A stretch of DNA of 16,895 bases from an uncultured Campylobacter sp. (GCF_905372745.1 NZ_CAJPQR010000044.1:1-16895); one strand, 5' to 3'; shown: positions 1 to 7,583, counted from the stretch's first letter. The notes: generated by a model not told the origin, from the letters alone. A program made the numbers and translations.

Positions 1-46
1 AAAAAATACAAATACGATTAAATTTTGTAAATTTACGCCCGAAATT

Positions 47-55
47 TGCTAAAAT
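47..55 (+). promoter_or_regulatory. Extended -10 promoter of the malY-type gene
   Basis: The sequence TGCTAAAAT fits the extended -10 element TGnTATAAT used by the housekeeping sigma factor of Campylobacter and Helicobacter. It follows an AT-rich stretch with spaced T runs. The start of transcription would be near 62, giving a leader of about 20 nt that contains the AAGGAGAG ribosome site at 74-80. Confidence 0.55.
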
Positions 56-83
56 ATCCGAAAAAATCACGCAAGGAGAGCAA

Positions 84-1256
84 ATGAAATACGATTTTGA
101 CGCGCCGGTGGAGCGAGGCGGGACGTATTCGTCAAAGTGGAAAACAAGCAAAGACGAGCTGCCGATGTGGGTGGCGGATATGGATTTTAAGGTCGCGCCA
201 GAAATTTTAGAAGCGCTACAAAAGCGCCTAGATAACGGGGTTTTTGGCTACTCGTACGTGCCGCAGGAGTGGAGCGAGGCCATATGCTCGTGGTGGAGCA
301 GGCGTCACGACGTCAAATTTGACCCGAGCTGGCTGATTTTTTGCACGGGCGTGATACCGATCATCAGCTCCGCCGTGCGCAAATTTACGAGCGTGGGCGA
401 TAAAATCGTAGTCCAAAGCCCCGTCTATCACGTCTTTTACCGCAGCATCGAAAACAACGGCAGGGTCGCGCTCGCAAACGAGCTAGCCTACGACGGGCGC
501 GGCTACGACATTGATTTTAAGGACCTCGAAGAAAAGCTCGCCGATCCGCTAACGACGATGTTTATCCTTTGCAACCCGCACAATCCCGTAGGTAAAATTT
601 GGAGCGAGGAAAAGCTAGCCAAAATCGGCGAACTATGCGCTAAACACGGCGTTTTGGTGATCTCAGACGAGATTCACTGCGACATCACGAGCCCCGGCAA
701 AAGCTACATGCCGTTTATCCGCGCGAGCGAAACTTGCAAAAACATCTCGATCACCTGCGTTTCGCCGACTAAAGCCTTTAACATCGCAGGCCTGCAAAGC
801 TCCGCCGCTGTAGTGCCGAACCCAAAACTGCGCGCCAAAATGGCAAAAGCCATCAACGACGACGAGGTCGGCGAGGGTAATGCGTTTTCTTGTATTGCGG
901 CGATCGCGGCGTTTGAGCGAGGCGAAGCGTGGCTCGAGCAGATGCGCGAATACGTAGAGCAAAACCGAAAAATCGTGAGCGAGTTTTTGCAAAACGAACT
1001 GCCGCAGATCAGGCTTGTAGAGCAGGACGCCACGTATCTACTCTGGCTTGATTGCCGCGAAATTTGCGACGACGCGAGCGATTTTCATAAATTTTTACGC
1101 CAAAAAGCGGGTCTTTGGCTAAACGACGGCAACGCGTATAGAGGCGCGGAAAAATGCTTCTTACGCCTCAATATCGCCACGCAAAGATCGCGCGTACTAG
1201 AGGGGCTAAAACGCCTAAAATCAGGCGCTCTGGCCTACGCGAAAAGTAGGGAATAA
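84..1256 (+). CDS. MalY/PatB family PLP-dependent C-S lyase/aminotransferase
   Basis: This is a 390-aa cytosolic fold-type I aminotransferase of the MalY/PatB group, whose members act mainly as cystathionine or cysteine-S-conjugate beta-lyases that release homocysteine, pyruvate and ammonia. Visible landmarks are the N-terminal LPMWVADMDF stretch (residues 26-35), typical of this subgroup, Tyr115 in SPVYHVF, CNPHNPVG (163-170), SDEIHCD (194-200) with the PLP-contacting Asp195, and SPTKAFNIAGLQ (228-239), where Lys230 should form the Schiff base. Length is normal for the family. The ATG is preceded by AAGGAGAG at ideal spacing. The gene stands alone, with its own promoter upstream and the terminator at 1341-1370 downstream. 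Exact substrate cannot be told from sequence; methionine/cysteine metabolism or H2S release is likely. GC content and GCG/CGC codon use look higher than in dnaN, further along the window. Confidence 0.9.
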   Translation: MKYDFDAPVERGGTYSSKWKTSKDELPMWVADMDFKVAPEILEALQKRLDNGVFGYSYVPQEWSEAICSWWSRRHDVKFDPSWLIFCTGVIPIISSAVRKFTSVGDKIVVQSPVYHVFYRSIENNGRVALANELAYDGRGYDIDFKDLEEKLADPLTTMFILCNPHNPVGKIWSEEKLAKIGELCAKHGVLVISDEIHCDITSPGKSYMPFIRASETCKNISITCVSPTKAFNIAGLQSSAAVVPNPKLRAKMAKAINDDEVGEGNAFSCIAAIAAFERGEAWLEQMREYVEQNRKIVSEFLQNELPQIRLVEQDATYLLWLDCREICDDASDFHKFLRQKAGLWLNDGNAYRGAEKCFLRLNIATQRSRVLEGLKRLKSGALAYAKSRE

Positions 1257-1294
1257 TATATTTACGAAAAATTGGGATAAAATTTAGACCTTTT

Positions 1295-1303
1295 TGGTAT
1301 GAT
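1295..1303 (+). promoter_or_regulatory. Extended -10 promoter of the candidate small RNA
   Basis: TGGTATGAT matches the extended -10 consensus TGnTATAAT at all but one position and is preceded by a five-T run. It lies about 40 nt after the malY stop codon. A start near 1310 would give a transcript of about 60 nt ending at the terminator at 1341-1370, with no plausible reading frame inside it. Confidence 0.6.
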
Positions 1304-1309
1304 TTGCGC

Positions 1310-1370
1310 GTCCGACAAGAAAACCTCCTTTTTGTAACGGCGCCTCGGCTCCCCCTGCCGAGGCGTTTTT
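1310..1370 (+). ncRNA. Candidate small RNA with two C/U-rich hairpin loops
   Basis: A well-formed extended -10 box (1295-1303) and a perfect intrinsic terminator bracket about 60 nt without an open reading frame. The first hairpin pairs ACAAGAA (1315-1321) with TTTTTGT (1329-1335), including one G-U pair, and presents the loop AACCTCC (1322-1328). This loop resembles the anti-Shine-Dalgarno end of 16S rRNA. The second hairpin is the terminator, with the loop TCCCCCT (1350-1356). C/U-rich terminator loops that bind G-rich leaders are the hallmark of RepG, a small RNA described in Helicobacter pylori. Whether this is a RepG relative is inference; sequence identity was not tested. The alternative is a plain terminator for malY with a fortuitous -10 box. 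Confidence 0.5.
1341..1370 (+). terminator. Strong rho-independent terminator
   Basis: A perfect 9-bp GC-rich stem pairs CGCCTCGGC (1341-1349) with GCCGAGGCG (1357-1365). The loop is the seven bases TCCCCCT, and five T residues follow directly. On the opposite strand the hairpin is not followed by a T run, so it acts on plus-strand transcripts. It would end both the malY message and the candidate small RNA. Confidence 0.9.
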
Positions 1371-1395
1371 GTCTTATTCATTAAGCTTTTTTAGT

Positions 1396-1401
1396 TATAA
1401 T
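1396..1401 (+). promoter_or_regulatory. -10 promoter of the moaC operon
   Basis: A perfect TATAAT lies 26 nt after the terminator, preceded by a T-rich run. Transcription would start near 1408, leaving a leader of about 63 nt before the moaC ATG at 1471. Its position downstream of the longest possible moaC frame start (1369) argues for the later ATG. Confidence 0.6.
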
Positions 1402-1470
1402 CCTTCTCATAAATTTACTCCGCCTAGCTCAAATTTAAGCAAATTTAGCGCTTCAGGCGAAAGGACGAAA

Positions 1471-1944
1471 ATGCTAACTCACATAGACGAAAACAACCGC
1501 CCTAAAATGGTCGACGTAAGCGACAAGGGCGTAACTACGCGCATAGCCGTAGCAAGCGGCATCATAAAAATGTCGCGCGAAGCCTTTGATGCGATCAAAA
1601 ACAACACCGGCAAAAAAGGCCCAGTCCTGCAAACCGCCGTCGTAGGCGCGATAATGGGTACAAAAAAGACGAGCGAACTCATCCCAATGTGCCATCCGCT
1701 GCTAATCAGTGGCATAAACTGCGACATCGAGGAGCTAACCGAAATCTGCGCCTACAAGCTAACCGTTAGCGTCAAGATAGACGGCAAAACAGGCGTCGAG
1801 ATGGAGGCGCTAATGGGCGTTAGCGTAGGTCTTCTAACGATCTACGATATGATAAAAGCGATAGATAAAACCATGCAGATAACAGATATCGCGCTAGAAA
1901 GTAAGAGCGGAGGCAAAAGTGGCGACTACGTGCGATCTAAATAA
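1471..1944 (+). CDS. moaC: Cyclic pyranopterin monophosphate synthase MoaC
   Basis: This 157-aa enzyme converts the cyclic GTP-derived intermediate made by MoaA into cyclic pyranopterin monophosphate in molybdenum cofactor synthesis. The family signature MCHPLLISG (residues 73-81, His75) is present. So is the segment GVEMEALMGVSVGLLTIYDM (108-127), which holds the acidic residues of the active site (Glu110, Glu112, Asp126), followed by Lys129. Length matches MoaC (about 160 aa). The frame stays open back to 1369, but the ATG at 1471 has an AAAGGAC ribosome site, gives the usual N-terminus, and lies downstream of the TATAAT at 1396. It is the first gene of an operon and overlaps the next gene by 26 nt. 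Campylobacter depends on molybdo- or tungsto-enzymes such as formate dehydrogenase, so the pathway is expected here. Confidence 0.95.
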   Translation: MLTHIDENNRPKMVDVSDKGVTTRIAVASGIIKMSREAFDAIKNNTGKKGPVLQTAVVGAIMGTKKTSELIPMCHPLLISGINCDIEELTEICAYKLTVSVKIDGKTGVEMEALMGVSVGLLTIYDMIKAIDKTMQITDIALESKSGGKSGDYVRSK

Positions 1945-2182
1945 AGAACCCGAAATCTCGTACCCAAATTTTTGGGAATACAAAATCATCGTGCTTGATA
2001 GTGAAAACGCGCAAGCCATCGCGCAGGGCGTCGTAGGCGAAAGACAACACAAGATAACGCCCTCAAAATCGAGCAAAGAGGGCAAATACAAAAGCTACAA
2101 TCTAAGCGTTTTGGTTAATTCTAACCAGGAGCGATTAGAAATTTTTTCCGCGCTAAAACGCGTTTGCAAGTACGTACTATAA
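1919..2182 (+). CDS. DUF493 (HP0495/YbeD) family protein
   Basis: This 87-aa protein starts with GTG inside the end of moaC, with GCGGAGG about 6 nt upstream as ribosome site, so translation is likely coupled to moaC. The YPNFWEYKIIV segment (residues 15-25) and the C-terminal NSNQERLEIFSALK stretch are typical of the small alpha/beta DUF493 family that includes HP0495 of Helicobacter and YbeD of E. coli. The fold resembles small ligand-binding ACT-like domains, but no firm function is established. The pairing with moaC may reflect only operon structure; I recall a similar moaC-DUF493 order in C. jejuni but did not check it. Confidence 0.85.
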   Translation: MATTCDLNKEPEISYPNFWEYKIIVLDSENAQAIAQGVVGERQHKITPSKSSKEGKYKSYNLSVLVNSNQERLEIFSALKRVCKYVL

Positions 2183-2190
2183 GGACTTTC

Positions 2191-3471
2191 ATGCAAAATT
2201 TAGTCTTCATCCAAACCATAAAAGAGAACAAAAATGACCCGCAAATTTCCGTTTTGATAAGGGAATTTGCGCTAAGCGAGTTTAGAAAAAGCGTCAAAGG
2301 CGCAAAAGGCGGCGACGCAAACGCGGCTCTGGCTAAAGAATTTGAGCAAATTTGCGAGGCGCTAAAAGGCGAGGATCTGCTAAACCGCCAAAATGTCGCC
2401 AACCTCATCCAAAGCGCAGGCGACGCGCTCAGCGAAGCAAAAGAGCAGTATATCCACCGCCTAATCTACGAAAAAGAGCAGATCGAGCGGCAAATTTACG
2501 CGCAAAAAGACGAGATCAAAAACAATGTTCGCGCGCTGCTTGAAAATATGGAAAATTTCATCAAAAGCAGCGACCTGGCGGATAAAGATGAAATTTTAAC
2601 CGCGATAGACGAAAAGATGCTCTGCGAGCTGCAAATGTTGGGCATCCTAAAAGAGACCACCGAAGCGGCGTTTCTAACCGCGATCGAAAAGGGCGACGAC
2701 GTGAAAGATACGGTGGAGCAAATCGCCAAAAACGTCGTACTTAGCGCGGTAAACGAGGGCGAAGTGAGCAAAGAGCGCATCCTGGAGATCGCAAGGACGG
2801 TCTGCGAGGCGGCAAGCGAGATAGCTGACGTTGATCAGGCCTCTGCCAAAGAGCTAATAAGCGGCGCTATCGGAGGCGTAAAAGAGGCGCTTAGCAAAAG
2901 GACGGAGAAGTTTATCGAGGAGATCAAATTTGCCCCGGACGGCCAGACGCTGCTAGGCGAAGCTAGAGAATTCGTAAGACTCGAGGAGAGGTTCGTGGCG
3001 ATGCTGCGCGATATGGCGCGCTCGGATGAGCCGTCTGCAGCCGTGATAAACGAAATCCTAGACGAGTCGGTAGATAGCTACTTCGCCAAATTTAAGCGCC
3101 TACAAAACGACGTTTCCCGCCAGATCGAGCTTCAGCTAGAGGAGCTAAAATTTAACGAAAATATCGATAAATTCGCGAGCCTTGCGGGAGCTAAATTTGA
3201 GGAGTTAAAGCGCGAAGTAACTCAAGCCGGCGATAAATTTAAAGAAAATTTTAACGCCAAAGAACGCCTAGAAGCGCTCAAAAAAGATATCGGCGACTTT
3301 GAAAAACGAACGCAGGAGAAGCTAAGCGCGATAAATGCGAGCGAGATCGGCGAAAATCTCAAATCAAAATCAAAAGAACTAGGCGAGAAGCTCTACAAAG
3401 CCGCCGAAAATCTCATAAAAAACGCTAAAGAAAAGATCGGCAAAAAAGAGGACGAGAAAAAGGACGAGTGA
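2191..3471 (+). CDS. Long coiled-coil hypothetical protein
   Basis: This 426-aa protein is not recognised as a named family. It is almost wholly helical, rich in Glu, Lys, Ala and Leu, with no signal peptide and no membrane segment, so it is probably cytosolic. The N-terminal 60 residues form a more compact part (MQNLVFIQTIKE and following). After that come long amphipathic and coiled-coil stretches, roughly residues 80-160 and 290-420, ending in a strongly charged Lys/Asp/Glu tail. The last 100 residues resemble the repetitive amphipathic helices of apolipoprotein-like or YtxH-like proteins, by composition only. A TTG start at 2164 would lengthen the frame, but the ATG at 2191 follows ATAAGGAC and lies 8 nt after the DUF493 stop. 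It is the third gene of the moaC operon. Confidence 0.8.
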   Translation: MQNLVFIQTIKENKNDPQISVLIREFALSEFRKSVKGAKGGDANAALAKEFEQICEALKGEDLLNRQNVANLIQSAGDALSEAKEQYIHRLIYEKEQIERQIYAQKDEIKNNVRALLENMENFIKSSDLADKDEILTAIDEKMLCELQMLGILKETTEAAFLTAIEKGDDVKDTVEQIAKNVVLSAVNEGEVSKERILEIARTVCEAASEIADVDQASAKELISGAIGGVKEALSKRTEKFIEEIKFAPDGQTLLGEAREFVRLEERFVAMLRDMARSDEPSAAVINEILDESVDSYFAKFKRLQNDVSRQIELQLEELKFNENIDKFASLAGAKFEELKREVTQAGDKFKENFNAKERLEALKKDIGDFEKRTQEKLSAINASEIGENLKSKSKELGEKLYKAAENLIKNAKEKIGKKEDEKKDE

Positions 3472-3510
3472 GCCCGACTTTGGCGATTTTGGCTAAATTT
3501 GGTAGCTTTT

Positions 3511-3553
3511 AAGGCGCTAAATTTATACTTTTAGCTCAAATTTAACGCCTTTT
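3511..3553 (+). terminator. Candidate terminator of the moaC operon
   Basis: AAGGCGCTAAATTT (3511-3524) pairs with AAATTTAACGCCTT (3538-3551) over 14 positions with one mismatch, around a 13-nt loop, and runs into a short TTTT. The T run is short and partly inside the stem, so termination may be weak. It sits 40 nt past the coiled-coil gene and before the next ORF. Confidence 0.45.
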
Positions 3554-3583
3554 GCGACAAAAATAAGCGACGAAATAAAAACG

Positions 3584-4372
3584 ATGAAAATAATTCAAAA
3601 TCAAAAATTTTTTAAGCGAAATTTAGCGCAGTTAATAAACGAGTTAGCAGGCGCGAGCGAAAATTCGGCGGCAAATCTAGCAGAAGGCCGTTTGATTGAT
3701 TTTACAGACGATAAAAGCGCGCAAAACAAAAGTAGCGGCGGACTAGTCTTTAAAAACGTAGAGTTTATGAACTGCGACATAGGGCTTGATAACGATCTCG
3801 CAAATCCGCAGACGATAAGCGGTGTAAATTTTATCGGGTGTACTTTTAGGTCTTGTTTTTTCGGTCCTTGCGTTTGGAGAGACATTTTGCTTGAAAATAC
3901 TTGTTTTAACGACTACGGCATACTGGACTCCGTGCTCTTTTGCCGCGTCAAAATCAAGGGTAAAATCACCTCGTTTCGCATAAACAAATGCGGCTTTATG
4001 ACTCATAAAAACCCAAAACTCCAGCGCAAAATAGACGCTTTTAGACAAGATTTTTACAGCCGTGTCGACTGGGCACTTGATATCAGCGAGGCAAGGCTTT
4101 CTGGATTTGATTATGACGGTATCCCCGCGCGGCTTTTCGTGCTTGATACTTCAACGCAGTTTGTCGTAAGACGAGATAAATTTCACTCTCTAAATCAGCT
4201 TAGCTAGGAGTTTGAGAGTAAATTTAGCTACGTGACGGCGTATTTAAAAGATTTTTTAGAGGACGGCCGAGAGGACATCGTGCTAACCGTGCCGACGTCG
4301 CGTCCTAAAAAATTTAAAGAGCCCATAGCAGACGGCCTAAACGAGCTGCGGGCTTTGGGGCTAGCGGAGTAA
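3584..4372 (+). pseudogene. Hypothetical gene interrupted by an in-frame amber codon
   Basis: The ATG at 3584 opens a 207-aa frame ended by TAG at 4205-4207. The same frame then continues without another stop for 54 more codons to TAA at 4370-4372, with convincing protein-like content (for example TAYLKDFLEDGRED and LTVPTSRPKKFKEP). The intact gene would encode about 262 aa. Residues 52-105 hold alternating phenylalanine/cysteine-rich strands (VEFMNCDIG, VNFIGCTFRSCFF), somewhat like a short pentapeptide-repeat or right-handed beta-helix segment. A helical part follows, with basic and acidic residues. No signal peptide is visible. I do not recognise the family. The ATG lacks a strong ribosome site. 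Possible states are a decayed gene, a sequencing error at one base, or a protein that tolerates loss of its C-terminal fifth. Confidence 0.65.
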
Positions 4373-4475
4373 AATTTATTAAATTTACCGCCTGGTTTTA
4401 GCATCAAATTTAATCGCTTACGCCGCGAAATAAACTAAATTTCAGCGCGAATTTTAAACCGAGCTTGGCTAAAAA

Positions 4476-4952
4476 CTAACCCTTCAGCCGCAAATTATTC
4501 GCATGCGTTAGCGCGATAGCGATGGCATCGGTGATATCAAGCGGCTTGATCTCCTTCGTGATACCCAGAATTTTTTTAACCATAAAGGCTACTTGCTCTT
4601 TATCGGCCTTGGCTTTACCCGTGACGGTTTTTTTAACCTGAAGCGGCGTATACTCGGCGAAATCGCCGTGAAGCTGCAAAATTTTAAGACTGAGCGCTCC
4701 TCGAAACTGCGCGAGCTTCAAAACCGTTTTTGGATTATACGCAAAAAATATGTCCTCGATCGCCACTTCGTCAAATTTATGATTTTTAAAAATCAGGTCG
4801 AGTCCCTCGCAAAGTTCGGTGATTTGATACTGTAAAGAATTCGGTTTTATTTTGATTAGTCCCGCCTCGATCAAAAGAGTTTTCACGGGCGTCTTTTCGA
4901 CGATCGCATAGCCGCAATTTCGCGATCCCGGATCAATTCCTAAAATTTTCAT
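4476..4952 (-). CDS. ruvC: Holliday junction resolvase RuvC
   Basis: This 158-aa nuclease resolves Holliday junctions with RuvAB during recombination and fork repair. The N-terminal ILGIDPGSRNCGYAI places catalytic Asp7, VAIEDIFF places Glu66, and PLDITDAIAIALTHAN places Asp139 and Asp142, matching the four acidic residues of E. coli RuvC (7, 66, 138, 141). Length is normal. The start ATG is preceded by AAAAGGACGAG. The gene diverges from dnaA, and its upstream region contains clustered DnaA boxes, so DnaA binding may affect its transcription. A ruvC gene next to the origin fits the origin layout of this lineage. Confidence 0.96.
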   Translation of the reverse strand: MKILGIDPGSRNCGYAIVEKTPVKTLLIEAGLIKIKPNSLQYQITELCEGLDLIFKNHKFDEVAIEDIFFAYNPKTVLKLAQFRGALSLKILQLHGDFAEYTPLQVKKTVTGKAKADKEQVAFMVKKILGITKEIKPLDITDAIAIALTHANNLRLKG

Positions 4953-4960
4953 CTCGTCCT

Positions 4961-5066
4961 TTTCAATAGTTTTTCACGCTTTTTTCACACCGTGAAAAAA
5001 CGAATTTCAACGCCATTTTAACAAATTTAAGATAAAATCTAGCGAATCAATCTTAAAGGCAAAAAT
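4961..5066 (+). other. Candidate oriC part 1: DnaA-box cluster upstream of dnaA
   Basis: Three TTTTTCAC elements sit in 31 bp: one at 4970-4977 on the plus strand, and a perfect 9-bp inverted pair, TTTTTTCAC (4980-4988) and GTGAAAAAA (4992-5000), around ACC. The TTCAC core is the DnaA-box core described for Helicobacter and other Campylobacterota. AT-rich sequence follows to the dnaA promoter. These boxes may serve origin firing, dnaA autoregulation, or both. Confidence 0.6.
5033..5038 (+). promoter_or_regulatory. -10 promoter of dnaA
   Basis: TAAAAT after TTTAAGA is the best -10 match before dnaA. Transcription would start near 5045, with AAAGG at 5054-5058 as ribosome site. The DnaA-box palindrome lies 33-58 bp upstream of it, consistent with autoregulation. 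Confidence 0.45.
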
Positions 5067-6377
5067 TTGGTCGCAAACGAGGTTTTGGAGCTACTTTCCA
5101 AAGAAATTTTACCGTCGGAATTTGAATGCTATATCAAGCAGCTTAAATTTAACGAAAAAAGCTCAAATTCGACAAACGTCGTATTTAACGCGCCAAACGA
5201 GATTATTGCCAAATTTATCCAGACCAAATACGCCGCTAAAATCGCTCATCTTTTTGAAGTAAAAACCGGACAAAAGCCGGTCGTCGAAGTTCAAGCCCCA
5301 ACCAAAACCACAAGCAAACCGGCTAAAAAAGTGGACGTCAAAGAGATAAAAGCGCAAAGCAGCCTGTTAAATCCAAGCTACACTTTTGAAAATTTCGTCG
5401 TCGGCGACTCGAATCAATTTGCTTTTTTAAGCGCAAAAGCCGTCTCCGAGCAGCCGGGTAAAATTTATAATCCCCTTTTTATCTACGGCCCGACGGGACT
5501 TGGCAAGACTCACCTTTTACAATCAGTCGGAAATTTTTGTCTAAACGGCGGAAAAATGGTTATTTGCGTCACGAGCGAGCAGTTTATCACGGACTTTACG
5601 TATAACCTCAACAACCACTCGATGGAGCGATTTCGCGAAAAGTACCGAAACTGCGACGTTTTACTCATCGACGACGTACAGTTTTTAGGTAAAACGGATA
5701 AAATTCAAGAAGAATTTTTCCATACGTTTAACGAAATTCACGCTAAAAACGGACAAATCGTGATGACATCAGACCGCCAACCAAAGTTACTAAAGGGATT
5801 TGAAGATAGGCTAAGAACGCGTTTTGAGTGGGGCATCATCGCCGATATCACGCCGCCAGAACTTGATACTAAAATCGCAATTATCAATAAAAAATGCGAA
5901 TTTGATAAAATTTATCTTGGTACCGACGTCATAAACTATATCGCTACGAACATGGGCGATAACATCCGAGAAATCGAAAGCGCGATAATAAATTTAAACG
6001 CTTACGCAAGGCTAATGAGACAGGAAATCACACTAGAGTTTGCCAAAAATATCTTGCGCGATCAGATAAAAGAAAAACGCGAAAATATAAATTTAGAGAG
6101 TATCGTAGAGACCGTAAGTAAAGAGCTAAATATCAAACCTAGCGATATGAAAAGTAAATCGCGCTCAAAAAATATCGTCGAGGCTAGACGCATCGTGATA
6201 TATCTGGCTAAAAATTTGACGCCAAACTCGATGCCGCAGATCGCGCAATTTTTTAATATGAAAGATCACTCGGCCGTAAGCCACAGCATCAAAAAAATAA
6301 ACGAACTAATCGAAACGAACGAATACTTTAAAGTTCGCGTCGAAGAACTAAAAAATAAAATTTTAACCAAAGAGTAA
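5067..6377 (+). CDS. dnaA: Chromosomal replication initiator DnaA
   Basis: This 436-aa AAA+ initiator binds DnaA boxes, melts the origin and recruits the helicase. Domain I is residues 1-75, with the FNAPNEIIAKFIQTKY segment typical of the family. A short variable linker rich in Lys/Thr/Pro covers about 76-100. The AAA+ core has Walker A GPTGLGKT (141-148) and the Walker B stretch LLIDDVQFLG. Sensor regions follow. The C-terminal DNA-binding domain carries the signature MKDHSAVSHSIKKI. The start codon is TTG, supported by the AAAGG site 8 nt upstream and by the absence of a nearby ATG or GTG. Length agrees with Campylobacter DnaA (about 440 aa). It is flanked on both sides by TTCAC-core boxes. 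Confidence 0.98.
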   Translation: MVANEVLELLSKEILPSEFECYIKQLKFNEKSSNSTNVVFNAPNEIIAKFIQTKYAAKIAHLFEVKTGQKPVVEVQAPTKTTSKPAKKVDVKEIKAQSSLLNPSYTFENFVVGDSNQFAFLSAKAVSEQPGKIYNPLFIYGPTGLGKTHLLQSVGNFCLNGGKMVICVTSEQFITDFTYNLNNHSMERFREKYRNCDVLLIDDVQFLGKTDKIQEEFFHTFNEIHAKNGQIVMTSDRQPKLLKGFEDRLRTRFEWGIIADITPPELDTKIAIINKKCEFDKIYLGTDVINYIATNMGDNIREIESAIINLNAYARLMRQEITLEFAKNILRDQIKEKRENINLESIVETVSKELNIKPSDMKSKSRSKNIVEARRIVIYLAKNLTPNSMPQIAQFFNMKDHSAVSHSIKKINELIETNEYFKVRVEELKNKILTKE

Positions 6378-6515
6378 AAACGTGAATAAAAGTGAAAAAA
6401 ATCAAGATCTTATTAACGCCACAAAATACCTATCTACGGAACTAAAAAAGGATATTAACATTTTCACGTCCCCTACTAATGCTACTAAAAGAAATTTAAA
6501 AACAAAAGGAAAAAA
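6378..6515 (+). other. Candidate oriC part 2: dnaA-dnaN intergenic DnaA boxes
   Basis: GTGAAT (6382-6387) and GTGAAA (6392-6397) are spaced exactly 10 bp apart, on one face of the helix, and a third box TTTTCAC stands in the opposite direction at 6461-6467. Very A-rich sequence (6488-6515) follows and could be the unwinding element. Which of the two box clusters is the active origin cannot be decided by eye. Confidence 0.55.
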
Positions 6516-7583
6516 ATGAAAGTCGCAATTAACAAAAACGCTCTAGAAAGCGTAATAAATAATGCTAATCCTTATTTAGAAAAAAGAGATTTAAGCGCTA
6601 TAACTTCGCATATATTTATAGCAGCTAAAGACGGTATTTTAAGCATAAAAGCAACCGATCACGAAATCGGTCTAGCTTATAAGCTATCAAACGTCAAAAT
6701 AATAGACGAAGGAAACGCTACCGCAAACGGTAAAAAGTTGCTTGATATCATAAGAAGTCTAAAAGACGAAGAAGTTACGCTAGAAACGCTAAATAACTAT
6801 TTCTATATAAAACAAAAAAACTCAAAATACAAACTTCCTATGTATAAATTTGAAGACTTTCCGAATTTTCCTACCGTAGAAAATAAAAATAAATTTGAAG
6901 TCGACGCCGTCATGCTAGGCCGAAGTTTAAAAAAAATATTCCCGAGTATCGATAGCAATAATCCAAAATTTGAACTAAACGGCGCATTTATCGACATAAA
7001 GCAAAACTACATCAATATAGTAGGAACCGATACTAAAAGGCTAAGCGTCTTTAGACTTGAAACTCCTACGCAGAGCGAATTTTCGCTAATAATCCCAAAA
7101 AAAGCAATCGGCGAAATTCAAAAACTGTTTTTCGATAAAATAGAAATTTACTACGACGATACGACTTTGATAGCCCAAAGCTCGAATTTCGAGTTTTTTA
7201 CGAAGCTAATTAACGGCAAATTTCCGGATTATAATAGAGTAATCCCGCAAGAGATAAAAAAACGTCTAAGATTAAGCAGAGATAAAATGATAGAAGGTAT
7301 AAAAACCGTCTCTATCATGTCTGAAAGTACCAAAATAGTATTTGCCCCGCAAACGGTAAGTTTTGAGAGCATAGTCGAGGATAATTCGGAAGCTAAAAAT
7401 TCGATTGATTTTGCAACGGGGCTTGAAAGCGAAATTTACGTCGGCGTAAAAAATAGGTATTTGCTTGATTTCTTACAAAATATCGAAGAGGAACATTTTG
7501 AATTTGGATTTAACGACTCGAATTTAGCCTTCACTGTTAGCTCAAACGAGCTAAAAACGGTAATAATGCCGATAAATTTATAA
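6516..7583 (+). CDS. dnaN: DNA polymerase III beta sliding clamp
   Basis: This 355-aa clamp forms the dimeric ring that holds DNA polymerase III and other partners on DNA. The N-terminal MKVAINKNALESVI, the ATDHEIGL motif (about residue 48), FPDYNRVIP (about 240-248), which is strongly conserved in beta clamps, and the C-terminal VIMPINL are all present. Length equals that of Campylobacter DnaN. The ATG is preceded by AAAGGAAAAAA. It lies in the dnaA-dnaN-gyrB order, with 138 nt to dnaA and only 16 nt to gyrB. Codon use is clearly more A/T-rich than in malY or the HD gene. Confidence 0.97.
   Translation: MKVAINKNALESVINNANPYLEKRDLSAITSHIFIAAKDGILSIKATDHEIGLAYKLSNVKIIDEGNATANGKKLLDIIRSLKDEEVTLETLNNYFYIKQKNSKYKLPMYKFEDFPNFPTVENKNKFEVDAVMLGRSLKKIFPSIDSNNPKFELNGAFIDIKQNYINIVGTDTKRLSVFRLETPTQSEFSLIIPKKAIGEIQKLFFDKIEIYYDDTTLIAQSSNFEFFTKLINGKFPDYNRVIPQEIKKRLRLSRDKMIEGIKTVSIMSESTKIVFAPQTVSFESIVEDNSEAKNSIDFATGLESEIYVGVKNRYLLDFLQNIEEEHFEFGFNDSNLAFTVSSNELKTVIMPINL

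Noticed and set aside
663..1033. Two overlapping 109-aa ORFs on the minus strand inside the malY-type gene
   Set aside because: They are shadows of a GC-rich coding frame, without a ribosome site or family likeness.
1369..1470. N-terminal extension of MoaC by 34 residues from an upstream non-ATG start
   Set aside because: It starts inside the terminator T run and upstream of the TATAAT at 1396; the ATG at 1471 has a ribosome site and gives the normal MoaC length.
2164..2190. TTG start for the coiled-coil gene
   Set aside because: The ATG at 2191 is preceded by AAGGAC and begins just after the DUF493 stop; the extra nine residues add nothing recognisable.
4593..4835. 80-aa plus-strand ORF opposite ruvC
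   Set aside because: It is antisense to a gene with all catalytic residues, and no ribosome site was seen.
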